Below, in pieces: positions 1-6,214 of a stretch of 8,386 bases of DNA. How positions within the stretch are numbered: position 1 is the first letter of the stretch; each line of letters opens with the position of its first letter. Origin of the DNA: Burkholderiales bacterium (lineage in GTDB: Bacteria > Pseudomonadota > Gammaproteobacteria > Burkholderiales > Burkholderiaceae_C); NCBI GenBank assembly GCA_011390055.1, contig JAABTC010000059.1, positions 1 through 8,386 on the forward strand, given 5' to 3'. Both the position numbers and the translations under genes were made by a program. The notes below the pieces were generated by a model that saw only the letters and a list, made by a program, of their open reading frames with translations, was not told the DNA's origin and did not search any database.

Positions 1-114
1 GCGTTTCCGAAAACCCAACGTGCGCAGGACTTGCTGACCAATGCTCCGGGGCCGGTGGACGAGAAGCAGTTGCGGGAGTTGCACATCCGGTTGCGCAACA
101 CGCAGGCAGGGTAG
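1..114 (+). CDS. aspS: Aspartyl-tRNA synthetase, C-terminal end (partial)
   Basis: Frame 1 is open from the first base to a TAG at 112-114 and encodes 37 residues, beginning AFPKTQRAQDLLTNAPGPVD. This is the characteristic end of bacterial-type AspRS, where a FPKT/GxD-like segment is followed by a conserved region ending in ELHIRL. The enzyme charges tRNA-Asp (or tRNA-Asp/Asn in bacteria lacking AsnRS) with aspartate in the cytoplasm. Only the tail is here; the anticodon-binding domain and most of the catalytic domain lie upstream of the window. The next gene, nudB, begins 25 nt downstream on the same strand, an order common in Betaproteobacteria, so the two may share a transcript. Identification rests on this short but distinctive tail. 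Confidence 0.9.
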   Translation, partial: AFPKTQRAQDLLTNAPGPVDEKQLRELHIRLRNTQAG

Positions 115-129
115 GGCCGCGTCGGCGAC

Positions 130-134
130 AGGGA
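130..134 (+). promoter_or_regulatory. Ribosome binding site of nudB
   Basis: AGGGA lies 5 nt before the ATG at 140. The reading frame is open upstream to another ATG at 41, but that stretch overlaps the aspS end and translates to arginine- and cysteine-rich sequence with no Nudix similarity. The purine-rich site and the position of the Nudix fold both favour the start at 140. Confidence 0.5.
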
Positions 135-139
135 CGGAC

Positions 140-604
140 ATGGCCAAGATCCCGGAATCCGTCCTCGTCGTCATCCACACCCCCGCCCTCGACGTCCTTC
201 TGATCGAGCGCGCCGACAAGCCCGGCTTCTGGCAAAGTGTGACCGGCTCGAAGGACGCGCTGAACGAGCCGCTCAGCATCACCTGCCAGCGCGAGGTGGC
301 AGAAGAAACCGGCATCTGCGTCGGCAGTGTCGAAGTGCCGGTTTCGGCGCTGCAGGACTGGAACCTTGCCAACGTCTACGAGATCTACCCGGTCTGGCGC
401 CATCGCTACGCGCCCGGCGTGACGCACAACACCGAGCACGTGTTCGGGTTGACGGTCGCGGCCGGCACGCCCGTGCGCCTGAACCCCCGTGAACACCTGC
501 AGTGGCTTTGGCTGCCCTGGCGCGAGGCGGCCGATCGCTGCTTTTCGCCGAGCAATGCCGAGGCCATCCTGCAACTGCCGCGTTTTGCCCCGCCCACTGC
601 ATGA
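140..604 (+). CDS. nudB: Dihydroneopterin triphosphate diphosphatase (NudB, Nudix family)
   Basis: A 154-residue Nudix hydrolase. NudB removes pyrophosphate from dihydroneopterin triphosphate, an early step of folate synthesis in the cytoplasm, and also hydrolyses dATP in vitro. The N-terminal strand region IPESVLVVIHT, the FWQSVTGS segment and a final WLPWREAADRCFSPSN stretch are typical of NudB. The Nudix box starts at Gly36; Glu43 is followed by seven residues and then REVAEETGI at 51-59, with metal-binding Glu52, Glu55 and Glu56. Six rather than five residues lie between the first Gly and Glu of the box; the REVxEExGI core is intact. The start at 140 was chosen over 41 because of the upstream AGGGA and family length. 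The stop TGA overlaps the next ATG (ATGA at 601-604), which suggests translational coupling. The exact substrate is inferred from family and context. Confidence 0.9.
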   Translation: MAKIPESVLVVIHTPALDVLLIERADKPGFWQSVTGSKDALNEPLSITCQREVAEETGICVGSVEVPVSALQDWNLANVYEIYPVWRHRYAPGVTHNTEHVFGLTVAAGTPVRLNPREHLQWLWLPWREAADRCFSPSNAEAILQLPRFAPPTA

Positions 605-1404
605 AGCTCCTTCAATCCAGCTTGTTGCCGCCCCACACCGGGCTGCACGATCGCCTGCGCATCGCCACCTACAACATCCACAAGGGCGTGCGGGGTGTGG
701 GGCCGGGGAAGCGGTTGGAGATCCACAACCTCGGCCTGGGCGTGGAGGCGCTCGACGCCGACGTGGTGTTCCTGCAGGAGGTGCGCTTGAGCCACCGGGG
801 CGATGCGCGTCACTTCGACCGCACCTGGTTCGGCTGGCCCGAACAGGGGCAGGCCGACTTCCTCGCCCCCGAGGGCTACAGCGTGGCCTACCGCACCAAC
901 GCGGTCACGCGCCACGGTGAGCACGGCAATGCGCTGCTCTCGCGCTGGCCGATCGGCGACATCGGCCACCACGACGTCAGCGACCACCGCTTCGAGCAGC
1001 GCGGCTTGCTGCACGTGCCGGTGCAGTGGCAGGGCCGCGAGGTGCATGCGGTGGTCGCGCACCTGGGGCTGATCCACGCGAGCCGCGTGCGCCAGATCCA
1101 GCGCCTGGCCGATTTCATCGCGGCCGCGGTGCCGGCGAATGCGGCGCTGGTGGTGGCCGGTGACTTCAACGACTGGGGCGAAAAGCTCGACGGCCCGATG
1201 GCCGAGTGCGGCCTGGCGCGCGCCGTGGGCGACGACCCGCGGGCGGCACGCCGCCCGACCTTCCCGTCGCGCGTGCCGGTGTTCGCGCTCGACCGCATCT
1301 ACACCCGCGTGCTCGAATGCCGCTCGACGTTCGTGCCGCGCAGCGCCTCGTGGGCCCGCATGAGCGACCATCTCCCGCTCGTCGCGGAGCTCGAATGGCC
1401 ATGA
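601..1404 (+). CDS. ybhP: Endonuclease/exonuclease/phosphatase family protein, YbhP-like
   Basis: A 267-residue protein with the full catalytic set of the EEP (DNase I / exonuclease III / inositol phosphatase) fold: Asn25 in YNIHKG, Glu60 in LQE, His154 in VVAHLGL, Asp188 and Asn190 in GDFND, a DRIY segment near 238, and Asp256-His257 in SDHLPL. Such enzymes hydrolyse phosphodiester or phosphomonoester bonds with a divalent metal. The substrate of this branch is not known. The order EEP gene then ClsB-type cardiolipin synthase matches ybhP-clsB of Escherichia coli, so a role in phospholipid head-group or membrane metabolism is plausible but inferred; a nuclease role cannot be excluded. There is no signal peptide or membrane segment, so it is probably cytoplasmic. 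The start ATG overlaps the nudB stop and has no obvious Shine-Dalgarno sequence, consistent with coupled translation. A longer open frame back to 502 lies inside nudB and is rejected. Confidence 0.88.
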   Translation: MKLLQSSLLPPHTGLHDRLRIATYNIHKGVRGVGPGKRLEIHNLGLGVEALDADVVFLQEVRLSHRGDARHFDRTWFGWPEQGQADFLAPEGYSVAYRTNAVTRHGEHGNALLSRWPIGDIGHHDVSDHRFEQRGLLHVPVQWQGREVHAVVAHLGLIHASRVRQIQRLADFIAAAVPANAALVVAGDFNDWGEKLDGPMAECGLARAVGDDPRAARRPTFPSRVPVFALDRIYTRVLECRSTFVPRSASWARMSDHLPLVAELEWP

Positions 1405-1428
1405 GGCCCACTCTGGCGCTGCGCTGAG

Positions 1429-2700
1429 ATGTCCGCGGACCCGCACGAAAGCGCGTGGTACGTACAGCGCGCCGCGCAGTTCAGCGGCGGCAATGAAGTG
1501 CAGTTGCTGACCGGTGGCGACGAACTCTTCCCGGCCATGCACGCGGCCATCCTGCGCGCGCACCACGACGTCTGGCTCGCCACCTACATCTTCCACGACG
1601 ACGCCGCTGCCCGCACGATGGCCGACGTGCTGAACCTCGCGGCCCGGCGTGGCGTGCGCGTGCGGGTGGTCGTCGACGGCTGGGGCACGCGCTCGACGCT
1701 GCCCACGTTGCGGCGCTGGTTCGAAGGCAGCGGCGTGGCGCTGGCGGTGTTTCGGCCCATCGACCGCTGGTACGCCTGGCTGCAGCCCGGCCAGCTGCGG
1801 CGCATGCACCAGAAGGTGTTGGCAGTCGACACCGAAGAGGCCTTCGTCGGCGGCGTCAACATCATCGGCGACCGGGTCGACCTGAATCACGGCATCACCG
1901 AGGCGCCGCGCCTGGACTTCGCGGTCGGGCTGCGCGGCCCGATCGTGCAGCCGGTGGCGCAGACCGCACGCGCGATGTGGACCCGCGCGGCGTTCGGGCG
2001 CGACTGGCGCGAAGAAGTGCTGGCCCTGGCGCGCAGCGCCGAGCCGCTGGCGCGCGCGCGGGTGCTGCTGCGCCGCTTGCGCCTGCGCACGGCGCCGCTG
2101 GAGATCGATGCGCGCGACCGGCAGCCGGTGCGCGCGGCCTTCTTGGTGCGCGACAACCTGCGCCAGCGCCGCGCCATCGAGCGCAGCTACCTCGATGCGC
2201 TGGAGGGCGCCAAGGAGCGTTTCGATCTGGCCTCGCCGTACTTCTACCCGGGCACGGTGTTTCGCCGGGCGCTGAAGAACGCCGCACGGCGTGGCGTGCG
2301 CGTGCGCCTGCTGTTGCAAGGCAAGCTCGACTACCGCTTCGCCGGCCTGGCCGCCAGCGTGCTGTACGACGAACTTCTCAAGCGCGGTGTGCACATCTAC
2401 GAGTACACGCCGGCCTTCCTGCATGCCAAGGTCGCCCTGGCCGATGGCGAGTGGGCCACGGTCGGCAGCTCCAACATCGATCCGCTGTCGCTGCTGCTGA
2501 ACCTCGAGGCCAACGTGGTCGTCCGGGATGCCGATTTCTCGCGTGCGCTGGCCGCAGGGTTCGACCAGGCCATCGCGGTGTCGCGCGAAGTCACCACGTC
2601 ACCGTTGCCGCGCGGCTGGGGGTCGGCGATGAAACGCGGCTTCGTGGCTTGGGCAGCGCACTGGTACTTGAGGTTGGCGGGGATCACCAGCAAGTATTGA
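1429..2700 (+). CDS. clsB: Cardiolipin synthase ClsB (phospholipase D family)
   Basis: A 423-residue protein with two phospholipase D HKD motifs. The first is HQKVLAVD with His127, Lys129, Asp134 and a downstream GGVN; the second is HAKVALAD with His332, Lys334, Asp339 and a downstream GSSN. Two HKD halves form the active site, with covalent phosphatidyl-histidine chemistry. Cls enzymes condense phosphatidylglycerol with a second phospholipid to give cardiolipin at the inner membrane. The length (E. coli ClsB is about 413 residues), the lack of the N-terminal double transmembrane region of ClsA, and the YbhP-like upstream neighbour all point to the ClsB subfamily. The gap from ybhP is 24 nt. 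No convincing Shine-Dalgarno sequence precedes the ATG, but it is the first start after the ybhP stop and the gene has the usual family length. The E. coli operon continues with ybhN, which is absent here. ClsB versus a ClsC-like activity cannot be separated by motif alone. Confidence 0.92.
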   Translation: MSADPHESAWYVQRAAQFSGGNEVQLLTGGDELFPAMHAAILRAHHDVWLATYIFHDDAAARTMADVLNLAARRGVRVRVVVDGWGTRSTLPTLRRWFEGSGVALAVFRPIDRWYAWLQPGQLRRMHQKVLAVDTEEAFVGGVNIIGDRVDLNHGITEAPRLDFAVGLRGPIVQPVAQTARAMWTRAAFGRDWREEVLALARSAEPLARARVLLRRLRLRTAPLEIDARDRQPVRAAFLVRDNLRQRRAIERSYLDALEGAKERFDLASPYFYPGTVFRRALKNAARRGVRVRLLLQGKLDYRFAGLAASVLYDELLKRGVHIYEYTPAFLHAKVALADGEWATVGSSNIDPLSLLLNLEANVVVRDADFSRALAAGFDQAIAVSREVTTSPLPRGWGSAMKRGFVAWAAHWYLRLAGITSKY

Positions 2701-2717
2701 GGTGGACGAGCGCCGGT

Positions 2718-3092
2718 TCAGGGCACACGCAGGGGGGCGGGCGGCGGCGGGCCGAAACGGTTCTCGCCCGGGTCGCCGCGCAGCATGCCGTTCTGCACCA
2801 GCGCCCAGATCCAGCCCACCAGCGGCACCAGGGCCACCAGAACCCACCAGCCGCTCTTGTCGCGGTCGTGCCAGCGCTTGACGCTGACGGCGATCGCCGG
2901 CCAGAACAGCACCAGGTTGACGAGCCCATCGGCGTAGCGCGGCGTCACCCCCACCACACGCAGCAGCACCGTCAGGTAGACCGCCATGCCCAAGGGCATC
3001 GCCACCCCCCACAGCCACCAGCTCTGGCGGCCGATGCGCCCGCGCAGGCCGAGCAACAGCTCTTTCGGGGACATGGGTTCGTCGAATCGCAT
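2718..3092 (-). CDS. DUF805 family inner membrane protein
   Basis: A 124-residue protein with three predicted hydrophobic segments at about residues 25-47, 53-71 and 80-103. The loop between the second and third carries RWHDRDKSG (73-81), and the tail carries GDPGENRFGPPP (106-117); both are hallmarks of DUF805 proteins. An aromatic-rich stretch around 24-28 (SWWLW) is also typical. The function of the family is unknown; it is a small polytopic inner membrane protein. The ATG at 3092 is chosen because it gives the usual short cytoplasmic head and lies 8 nt after a TACGAT box. A later Met (residue 7) is a possible alternative, and the open frame to 3194 runs through the divergent promoter region and is rejected. 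The gene is convergent with clsB, with only 17 nt between the stops, and is monocistronic. Confidence 0.88.
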   Translation of the reverse strand: MRFDEPMSPKELLLGLRGRIGRQSWWLWGVAMPLGMAVYLTVLLRVVGVTPRYADGLVNLVLFWPAIAVSVKRWHDRDKSGWWVLVALVPLVGWIWALVQNGMLRGDPGENRFGPPPPAPLRVP

Positions 3093-3100
3093 AGGCGACC

Positions 3101-3106
3101 ATCGTA
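3101..3106 (-). promoter_or_regulatory. Putative -10 box for the DUF805 gene
   Basis: On the minus strand TACGAT (5 of 6 matches to TATAAT) ends 8 nt before the ATG at 3092. A start site 6-8 nt downstream of the box would fall at or just before the start codon, giving a leaderless or near-leaderless mRNA. No good -35 box is visible at 16-18 nt spacing. Inferred from sequence only. Confidence 0.4.
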
Positions 3107-3130
3107 GCCGCTCGGGATTGCACCGCCGCC

Positions 3131-3136
3131 CACAAT
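3131..3136 (+). promoter_or_regulatory. Putative -10 box for the exonuclease-ligase operon
   Basis: CACAAT, within CCCACAATCGGC at 3129-3140, lies exactly 6 nt before the GTG at 3143. It matches the -10 consensus at four of six positions, including the second A and last T. No Shine-Dalgarno sequence fits between box and start, so a leaderless message is likely. The same 12-mer with the same spacing precedes the transporter gene at 8106, which strengthens the call. A TTGCAC at 3118-3123 is too close to be its -35 box. Confidence 0.45.
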
Positions 3137-3142
3137 CGGCAG

Positions 3143-4297
3143 GTGCAGCCAACCACGACCACGACCCCGCCCGAACAGGCCACGACGCACGCACGCCCCG
3201 CCAACGACGACCTGATCGTCGCCACGCCCGAAGGCCTGTACTGCCGCGCGGGCAACTTTCACATCGACCCGTGGCGCCCCGTGCCGGCCGCCATCATCAC
3301 CCACGCCCACGCCGACCATGCCCGCGTCGGCCACGGCGCCTACCTCGCTTCGCACGACAGTGCGGGCGTGCTGCGCACCCGGCTGGGCGCCGACATCGCG
3401 CTCGAAACGCGCGGCTGGGGCGAAGTGACCATGCGCAACGGCGTGCGCGTGAGCCTGCATCCCGCCGGCCATGTGCTTGGCTCGGCCCAGGTGCGCATCG
3501 AACACGGCGGGCGGGTGTGGGTGGCGTCGGGCGACTATTTCGTCAGCGGCGCCGGCGACACCAACGCCACCTGCGCGCCTTTCGAGCCGGTGCGCTGCGA
3601 CTGCTTCATCACCGAGTCGACCTTCGGCCTGCCGATCTACCGCTGGCTGCCGCAGCAAACGGTGTTCGACGACATCAACGCCTGGTGGCAGGCCAACGCC
3701 GAGGCCGGCCGCGCCAGCTTGCTGATGGGCTACAGCTTCGGCAAGGCGCAGCGCATGCTGGCAGGCCTGGACCCCGGCATCGGCCCGATCGCCGTGCACG
3801 GCGCGGTCGAGAACCTGAACACCGCCTACCGCGCGGCGGGTGTCGCATTGCCCGACACGGTGCGCCTGCCCGAGCTCGACGCCGCCGGCCTGAAGCGCGC
3901 CTTGATCGTGGCGCCGCCGTCGGTGCAAGGTTCGGCCTGGCTCAAGCGCGTGCCGAACGCGAGCGACGCCTTTGCCAGCGGCTGGATGCAGCTTCGCGGT
4001 ACACGGCGAAGGCGCGGCGTCGACCGCGGCTTCGTGCTGTCGGACCACGCCGACTGGCCCGGCCTGCAGGCGGCCATCCGCGCCACGCAGGCCGAGCGCG
4101 TGATCGTCACGCACGGCTACGAAGCGACGATGGTGCGCTGGCTGCAAGACCAGGGCCTGCAGGCCGGCGCCTTCGCCACCGAGTACGGCGACGACGCGCT
4201 TGACGATGCAACGCAAGTGCCCGCCGAACCGACAGACGCAGCGCCTGCCGCGCCGCCGGCCGCCAGCACCGCCACCCCGCCCACCCGCTCGCCCTGA
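3143..4297 (+). CDS. DNA ligase-associated metallo-beta-lactamase-fold exonuclease
   Basis: A 384-residue MBL-fold protein. Metal-binding motifs are HAHADH (His54, His56, Asp58, His59), HPAGHVLGS with His106 and His110, and GDYF with Asp131. Near the C-terminus are LSDHADWPGL and VTHGYEATMVRWL, as in the RNase J/CPSF/SNM1-like beta-CASP-related branch. The TPEGLYC head and TESTFGLPIYRW segment fit the family called ligase-associated putative exonuclease (TIGR04122), which in Pseudomonas putida and others sits with an ATP-dependent ligase, an Lhr-type helicase and a metallophosphoesterase. The ligase is indeed next. The start is GTG, supported by a -10-like box 6 nt upstream. The conserved core ends near residue 350; the last 30-odd residues are Ala/Pro/Thr-rich and look like a non-conserved extension, with the stop codon lying in a REP-like repeat. 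It probably trims or processes DNA ends during repair; nuclease polarity cannot be read here. Confidence 0.9.
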   Translation: MQPTTTTTPPEQATTHARPANDDLIVATPEGLYCRAGNFHIDPWRPVPAAIITHAHADHARVGHGAYLASHDSAGVLRTRLGADIALETRGWGEVTMRNGVRVSLHPAGHVLGSAQVRIEHGGRVWVASGDYFVSGAGDTNATCAPFEPVRCDCFITESTFGLPIYRWLPQQTVFDDINAWWQANAEAGRASLLMGYSFGKAQRMLAGLDPGIGPIAVHGAVENLNTAYRAAGVALPDTVRLPELDAAGLKRALIVAPPSVQGSAWLKRVPNASDAFASGWMQLRGTRRRRGVDRGFVLSDHADWPGLQAAIRATQAERVIVTHGYEATMVRWLQDQGLQAGAFATEYGDDALDDATQVPAEPTDAAPAAPPAASTATPPTRSP

Positions 4298-4340
4298 GGT
4301 ATCGAAGGGCCGCGCCGCCCCCTTCCTTCGATACCTCAGG
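4293..4340. repeat. REP-like inverted repeat, 16-bp perfect stem
   Basis: CCTGAGGTATCGAAGG at 4293-4308 and its exact reverse complement at 4325-4340 flank a 16-nt GC-rich loop. After one C/A mismatch a few more pairs (including G-T) can extend the stem outward to about 4287-4346. The TGA of the left arm is the stop codon of the exonuclease gene. The arm resembles the CCTGAGCCTGTCGAAGG class of dispersed intergenic repeats common in Proteobacteria, whose spurious translations read PEVSKG and RYLRTG, as they do here on both strands. No T-run follows on either strand, so it is not a classical terminator, though the hairpin could stabilise the 3' end of the upstream message or reduce read-through into the ligase. 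Confidence 0.85.
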
Positions 4341-4388
4341 ACGGGTCGGAAATCCACATCTGGGAGAACAGGACTCAAACTTCATCTC

Positions 4389-6161
4389 ATGCAGGCCTTC
4401 GCCACTCTCTACGCCGCCATCGATGCCAGCACCTCGACGCAGGACAAGGTGGCCGCGATGCGCGCCTACTTCGGCCGGGCGAGTGCGCGCGACGCGGCCT
4501 GGGCGGCCTACTTCCTGGCCGGTGGCAAGCCGCGCCAGACGGTGCCGACGGCGGTGCTGCGCGCGCTGGCCTGCCGCGTGGCCGCCATCGACGACTGGCT
4601 GTTCGACGAGTGCTACCAGGCGGTGGGCGACCTGGCCGAAACCATCGCTCTGCTGCTGCCGCCCGGTGTGGCTTCGGGCGCCGCAACCGGCGCGCCTGCG
4701 CCCAACGATGATGGTGCCGACGCCGACGCCGACGCTCTCGGCCTTGCGGACTGGATCGAGGACCGCCTGCTGCCGCTGCGCGGCTTGCCGCCGGCCGAGC
4801 AGGCCGAGCGCGTGGCCGCGTACTGGAGCGTGCTCGACCTGCGCGGCCGCTTCCTCCTCAACAAGCTGATCGGCGGCGGATTCCGGGTCGGCGTGAGCAA
4901 GCTGCTGGTGCAGCGGGCGCTGGGCGAGGAGGCGGGGGTCGATGCCAAGCAGATCGCCGAGCGCATGATGGGCTACACCGACGCCAAGACCCTGCCCACG
5001 GCGGCGCGTTTCGCGGCCTTGCTGACAGGCGCGGGTGCGAACGCGGCCACGCGGGTCGATGGTGGGGCCGCCGCCCCAAGCGGCCAGCCGTACCCCTTCT
5101 TCCTGGCGCACGCGCTCGACGGCGACCCGGCCGGCTTCGATGCGCGCATCGGCCCGCCGGCCGACTGGCTGGTCGACTGGAAGTACGACGGCATTCGCGC
5201 CCAGCTCGTCAAGCGCGGCGGCCAGGTGTGGCTGTGGTCGCGCGGCGAAGAGCTGATCACCGAGCGTTTCCCGGAGGTGGTCGCGCAGACCGCGGCGCTG
5301 GCCGACGGCTGCGTGCTCGACGGCGAGCTGCTGGTCTGGCTCGACGGCCGACCGGCCCCCTTTGCCAAGCTGCAGCAGCGCATCGGCCGCAAGACGCTGA
5401 GTGCACGATTGCTGGCCGAGGTGCCGGTGGTCTTCATGGCCTACGACCTGCTCGAGTGGCAAGGCACCGACCAGCGCAGCCGCTCGCAGCAGGAACGCCG
5501 CGCGCTGCTCGAGCAGGCGGTGGCCGGCACCGCTTTGCAGCTTTCACCGCTGGTGCAAGCTGCCGACTGGCCCGCGCTGGCCGAGCTGCGCAGCAGTTCG
5601 CGCGAGCGTGGCGTCGAGGGCCTGATGCTCAAGCAGCGCAGCAGCCCCTACGGCAGCGGACGCACCAAGAGCACCGGCGTGTGGTGGAAGTGGAAGATCG
5701 AGCCGATGACGGCCGATGCGGTGCTGGTCTACGCGCAGCGCGGACACGGCCGGCGCGCCAGCGTCTACACCGATTACACCTTCGCGGTGTGGAACCGCAC
5801 GCCGCGCGATGCGGCCGAGGCGCAGGCGGTGGTGGAACACATCGCGGCCGGGCGGCCGGCCGAGCCGGGTGCGCTGCAGCTGGTGACGTTCGCGAAGGCC
5901 TATTCGGGGCTCACCGACGTGGAGTTCACCGAGGTCGACCGCGTGATCCGGGCCACCACGCGGGAGAAGTTCGGCCCGGTGCGCAGCGTGGTGCCGAGCC
6001 TGGTCTTCGAGCTGGGCTTCGAGGGCCTGCAGCGGAGTCCGCGCCACAAGAGCGGCATCGCGGTGCGCTTCCCGCGCATGCTGCGCATCCGCCACGACAA
6101 GCCGCTGCACGAAGCCGACACGCTGGGGACGCTGCAGACGTTGATCGAGGCGGGACGCTGA
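4389..6161 (+). CDS. ATP-dependent DNA ligase, DNA repair cluster type
   Basis: A 590-residue ligase. The N-terminal DNA-binding domain spans about residues 1-215 and includes DLRGRFLLNKLIGGGFRVG. The adenylation domain carries motif I KYDGIR with nucleophilic Lys265, an RGEELITERFPE region, motif III VFMAYDLLEWQG around 348-359, motif IV VEGLMLKQ with Glu410, and motif V WWKWKI with Lys434 and Lys436. The C-terminal OB-fold ends with AVRFPRMLRIRHDKP, the motif VI region. The protein seals nicks by ligase-AMP, DNA-adenylate and phosphodiester steps. Together with the MBL exonuclease upstream it matches the PP_1105-like family (TIGR04120) of ligase-associated repair genes. It is an accessory repair ligase beside the essential NAD-dependent LigA. 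The ATG at 4389 was chosen because the typical MQAFATLYAA head starts there and the open frame upstream runs through the inverted repeat. A weak AGGA lies about 15 nt upstream. The gap to the exonuclease stop is 91 nt. Confidence 0.93.
   Translation: MQAFATLYAAIDASTSTQDKVAAMRAYFGRASARDAAWAAYFLAGGKPRQTVPTAVLRALACRVAAIDDWLFDECYQAVGDLAETIALLLPPGVASGAATGAPAPNDDGADADADALGLADWIEDRLLPLRGLPPAEQAERVAAYWSVLDLRGRFLLNKLIGGGFRVGVSKLLVQRALGEEAGVDAKQIAERMMGYTDAKTLPTAARFAALLTGAGANAATRVDGGAAAPSGQPYPFFLAHALDGDPAGFDARIGPPADWLVDWKYDGIRAQLVKRGGQVWLWSRGEELITERFPEVVAQTAALADGCVLDGELLVWLDGRPAPFAKLQQRIGRKTLSARLLAEVPVVFMAYDLLEWQGTDQRSRSQQERRALLEQAVAGTALQLSPLVQAADWPALAELRSSSRERGVEGLMLKQRSSPYGSGRTKSTGVWWKWKIEPMTADAVLVYAQRGHGRRASVYTDYTFAVWNRTPRDAAEAQAVVEHIAAGRPAEPGALQLVTFAKAYSGLTDVEFTEVDRVIRATTREKFGPVRSVVPSLVFELGFEGLQRSPRHKSGIAVRFPRMLRIRHDKPLHEADTLGTLQTLIEAGR
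4716..4733 (+). repeat. Tandem GCCGAC hexamer, three copies, in the ligase gene
   Basis: Three exact GCCGAC copies encode Ala-Asp-Ala-Asp-Ala-Asp at residues 110-115 of the ligase. They fall in an Ala/Pro/Asp-rich stretch that looks like a flexible loop of the N-terminal domain, so copy-number change in multiples of six bases would be tolerated in frame. Confidence 0.7.
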
Positions 6162-6196
6162 TTCCAAGTCGCGTAGAACCTGGAGACCCGGTCGGA

Positions 6197-6214
6197 AAAG
6201 CCGCTAAAGCCGCT
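6197..6214. repeat. 9-bp tandem duplication at the acetyltransferase stop
   Basis: AAAGCCGCT occurs twice in perfect tandem (6197-6205 and 6206-6214). The junction contains the TAG stop of the minus-strand acetyltransferase gene. It lies in the 42-nt convergent gap after the ligase. It looks like a small slippage duplication; no clear terminator hairpin was found in this gap. Confidence 0.6.

Noticed and set aside
406..2424. A 672-codon open frame on the minus strand across nudB, ybhP and clsB
   Set aside because: It is antisense to three genes with intact catalytic motifs. Its translation is rich in Arg, His, Ala and Gln with no recognisable domain, which is what high-GC antisense frames produce.
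2701..2717. A bidirectional terminator between clsB and the DUF805 gene
   Set aside because: The 17-nt gap has no inverted repeat or T-run.
4293..4345. The 16-bp hairpin as an intrinsic terminator
   Set aside because: The stem is strong, but no run of T follows on either strand, and a terminator here would cut off the ligase from its only apparent promoter.
4200..4388. An N-terminal extension of the ligase to an ATG at 4200
   Set aside because: The added 63 residues read through the end of the exonuclease gene and the inverted repeat and are Arg/Pro-rich low complexity. The typical ligase head starts at 4389.
2972..5462. Two long minus-strand open frames (2972-4378 and 4107-5462) across the exonuclease and ligase genes
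   Set aside because: They overlap well-supported genes on the other strand, have no domain-like sequence, and near the repeat simply translate the REP-like element (PFDTSG, PEVSK).
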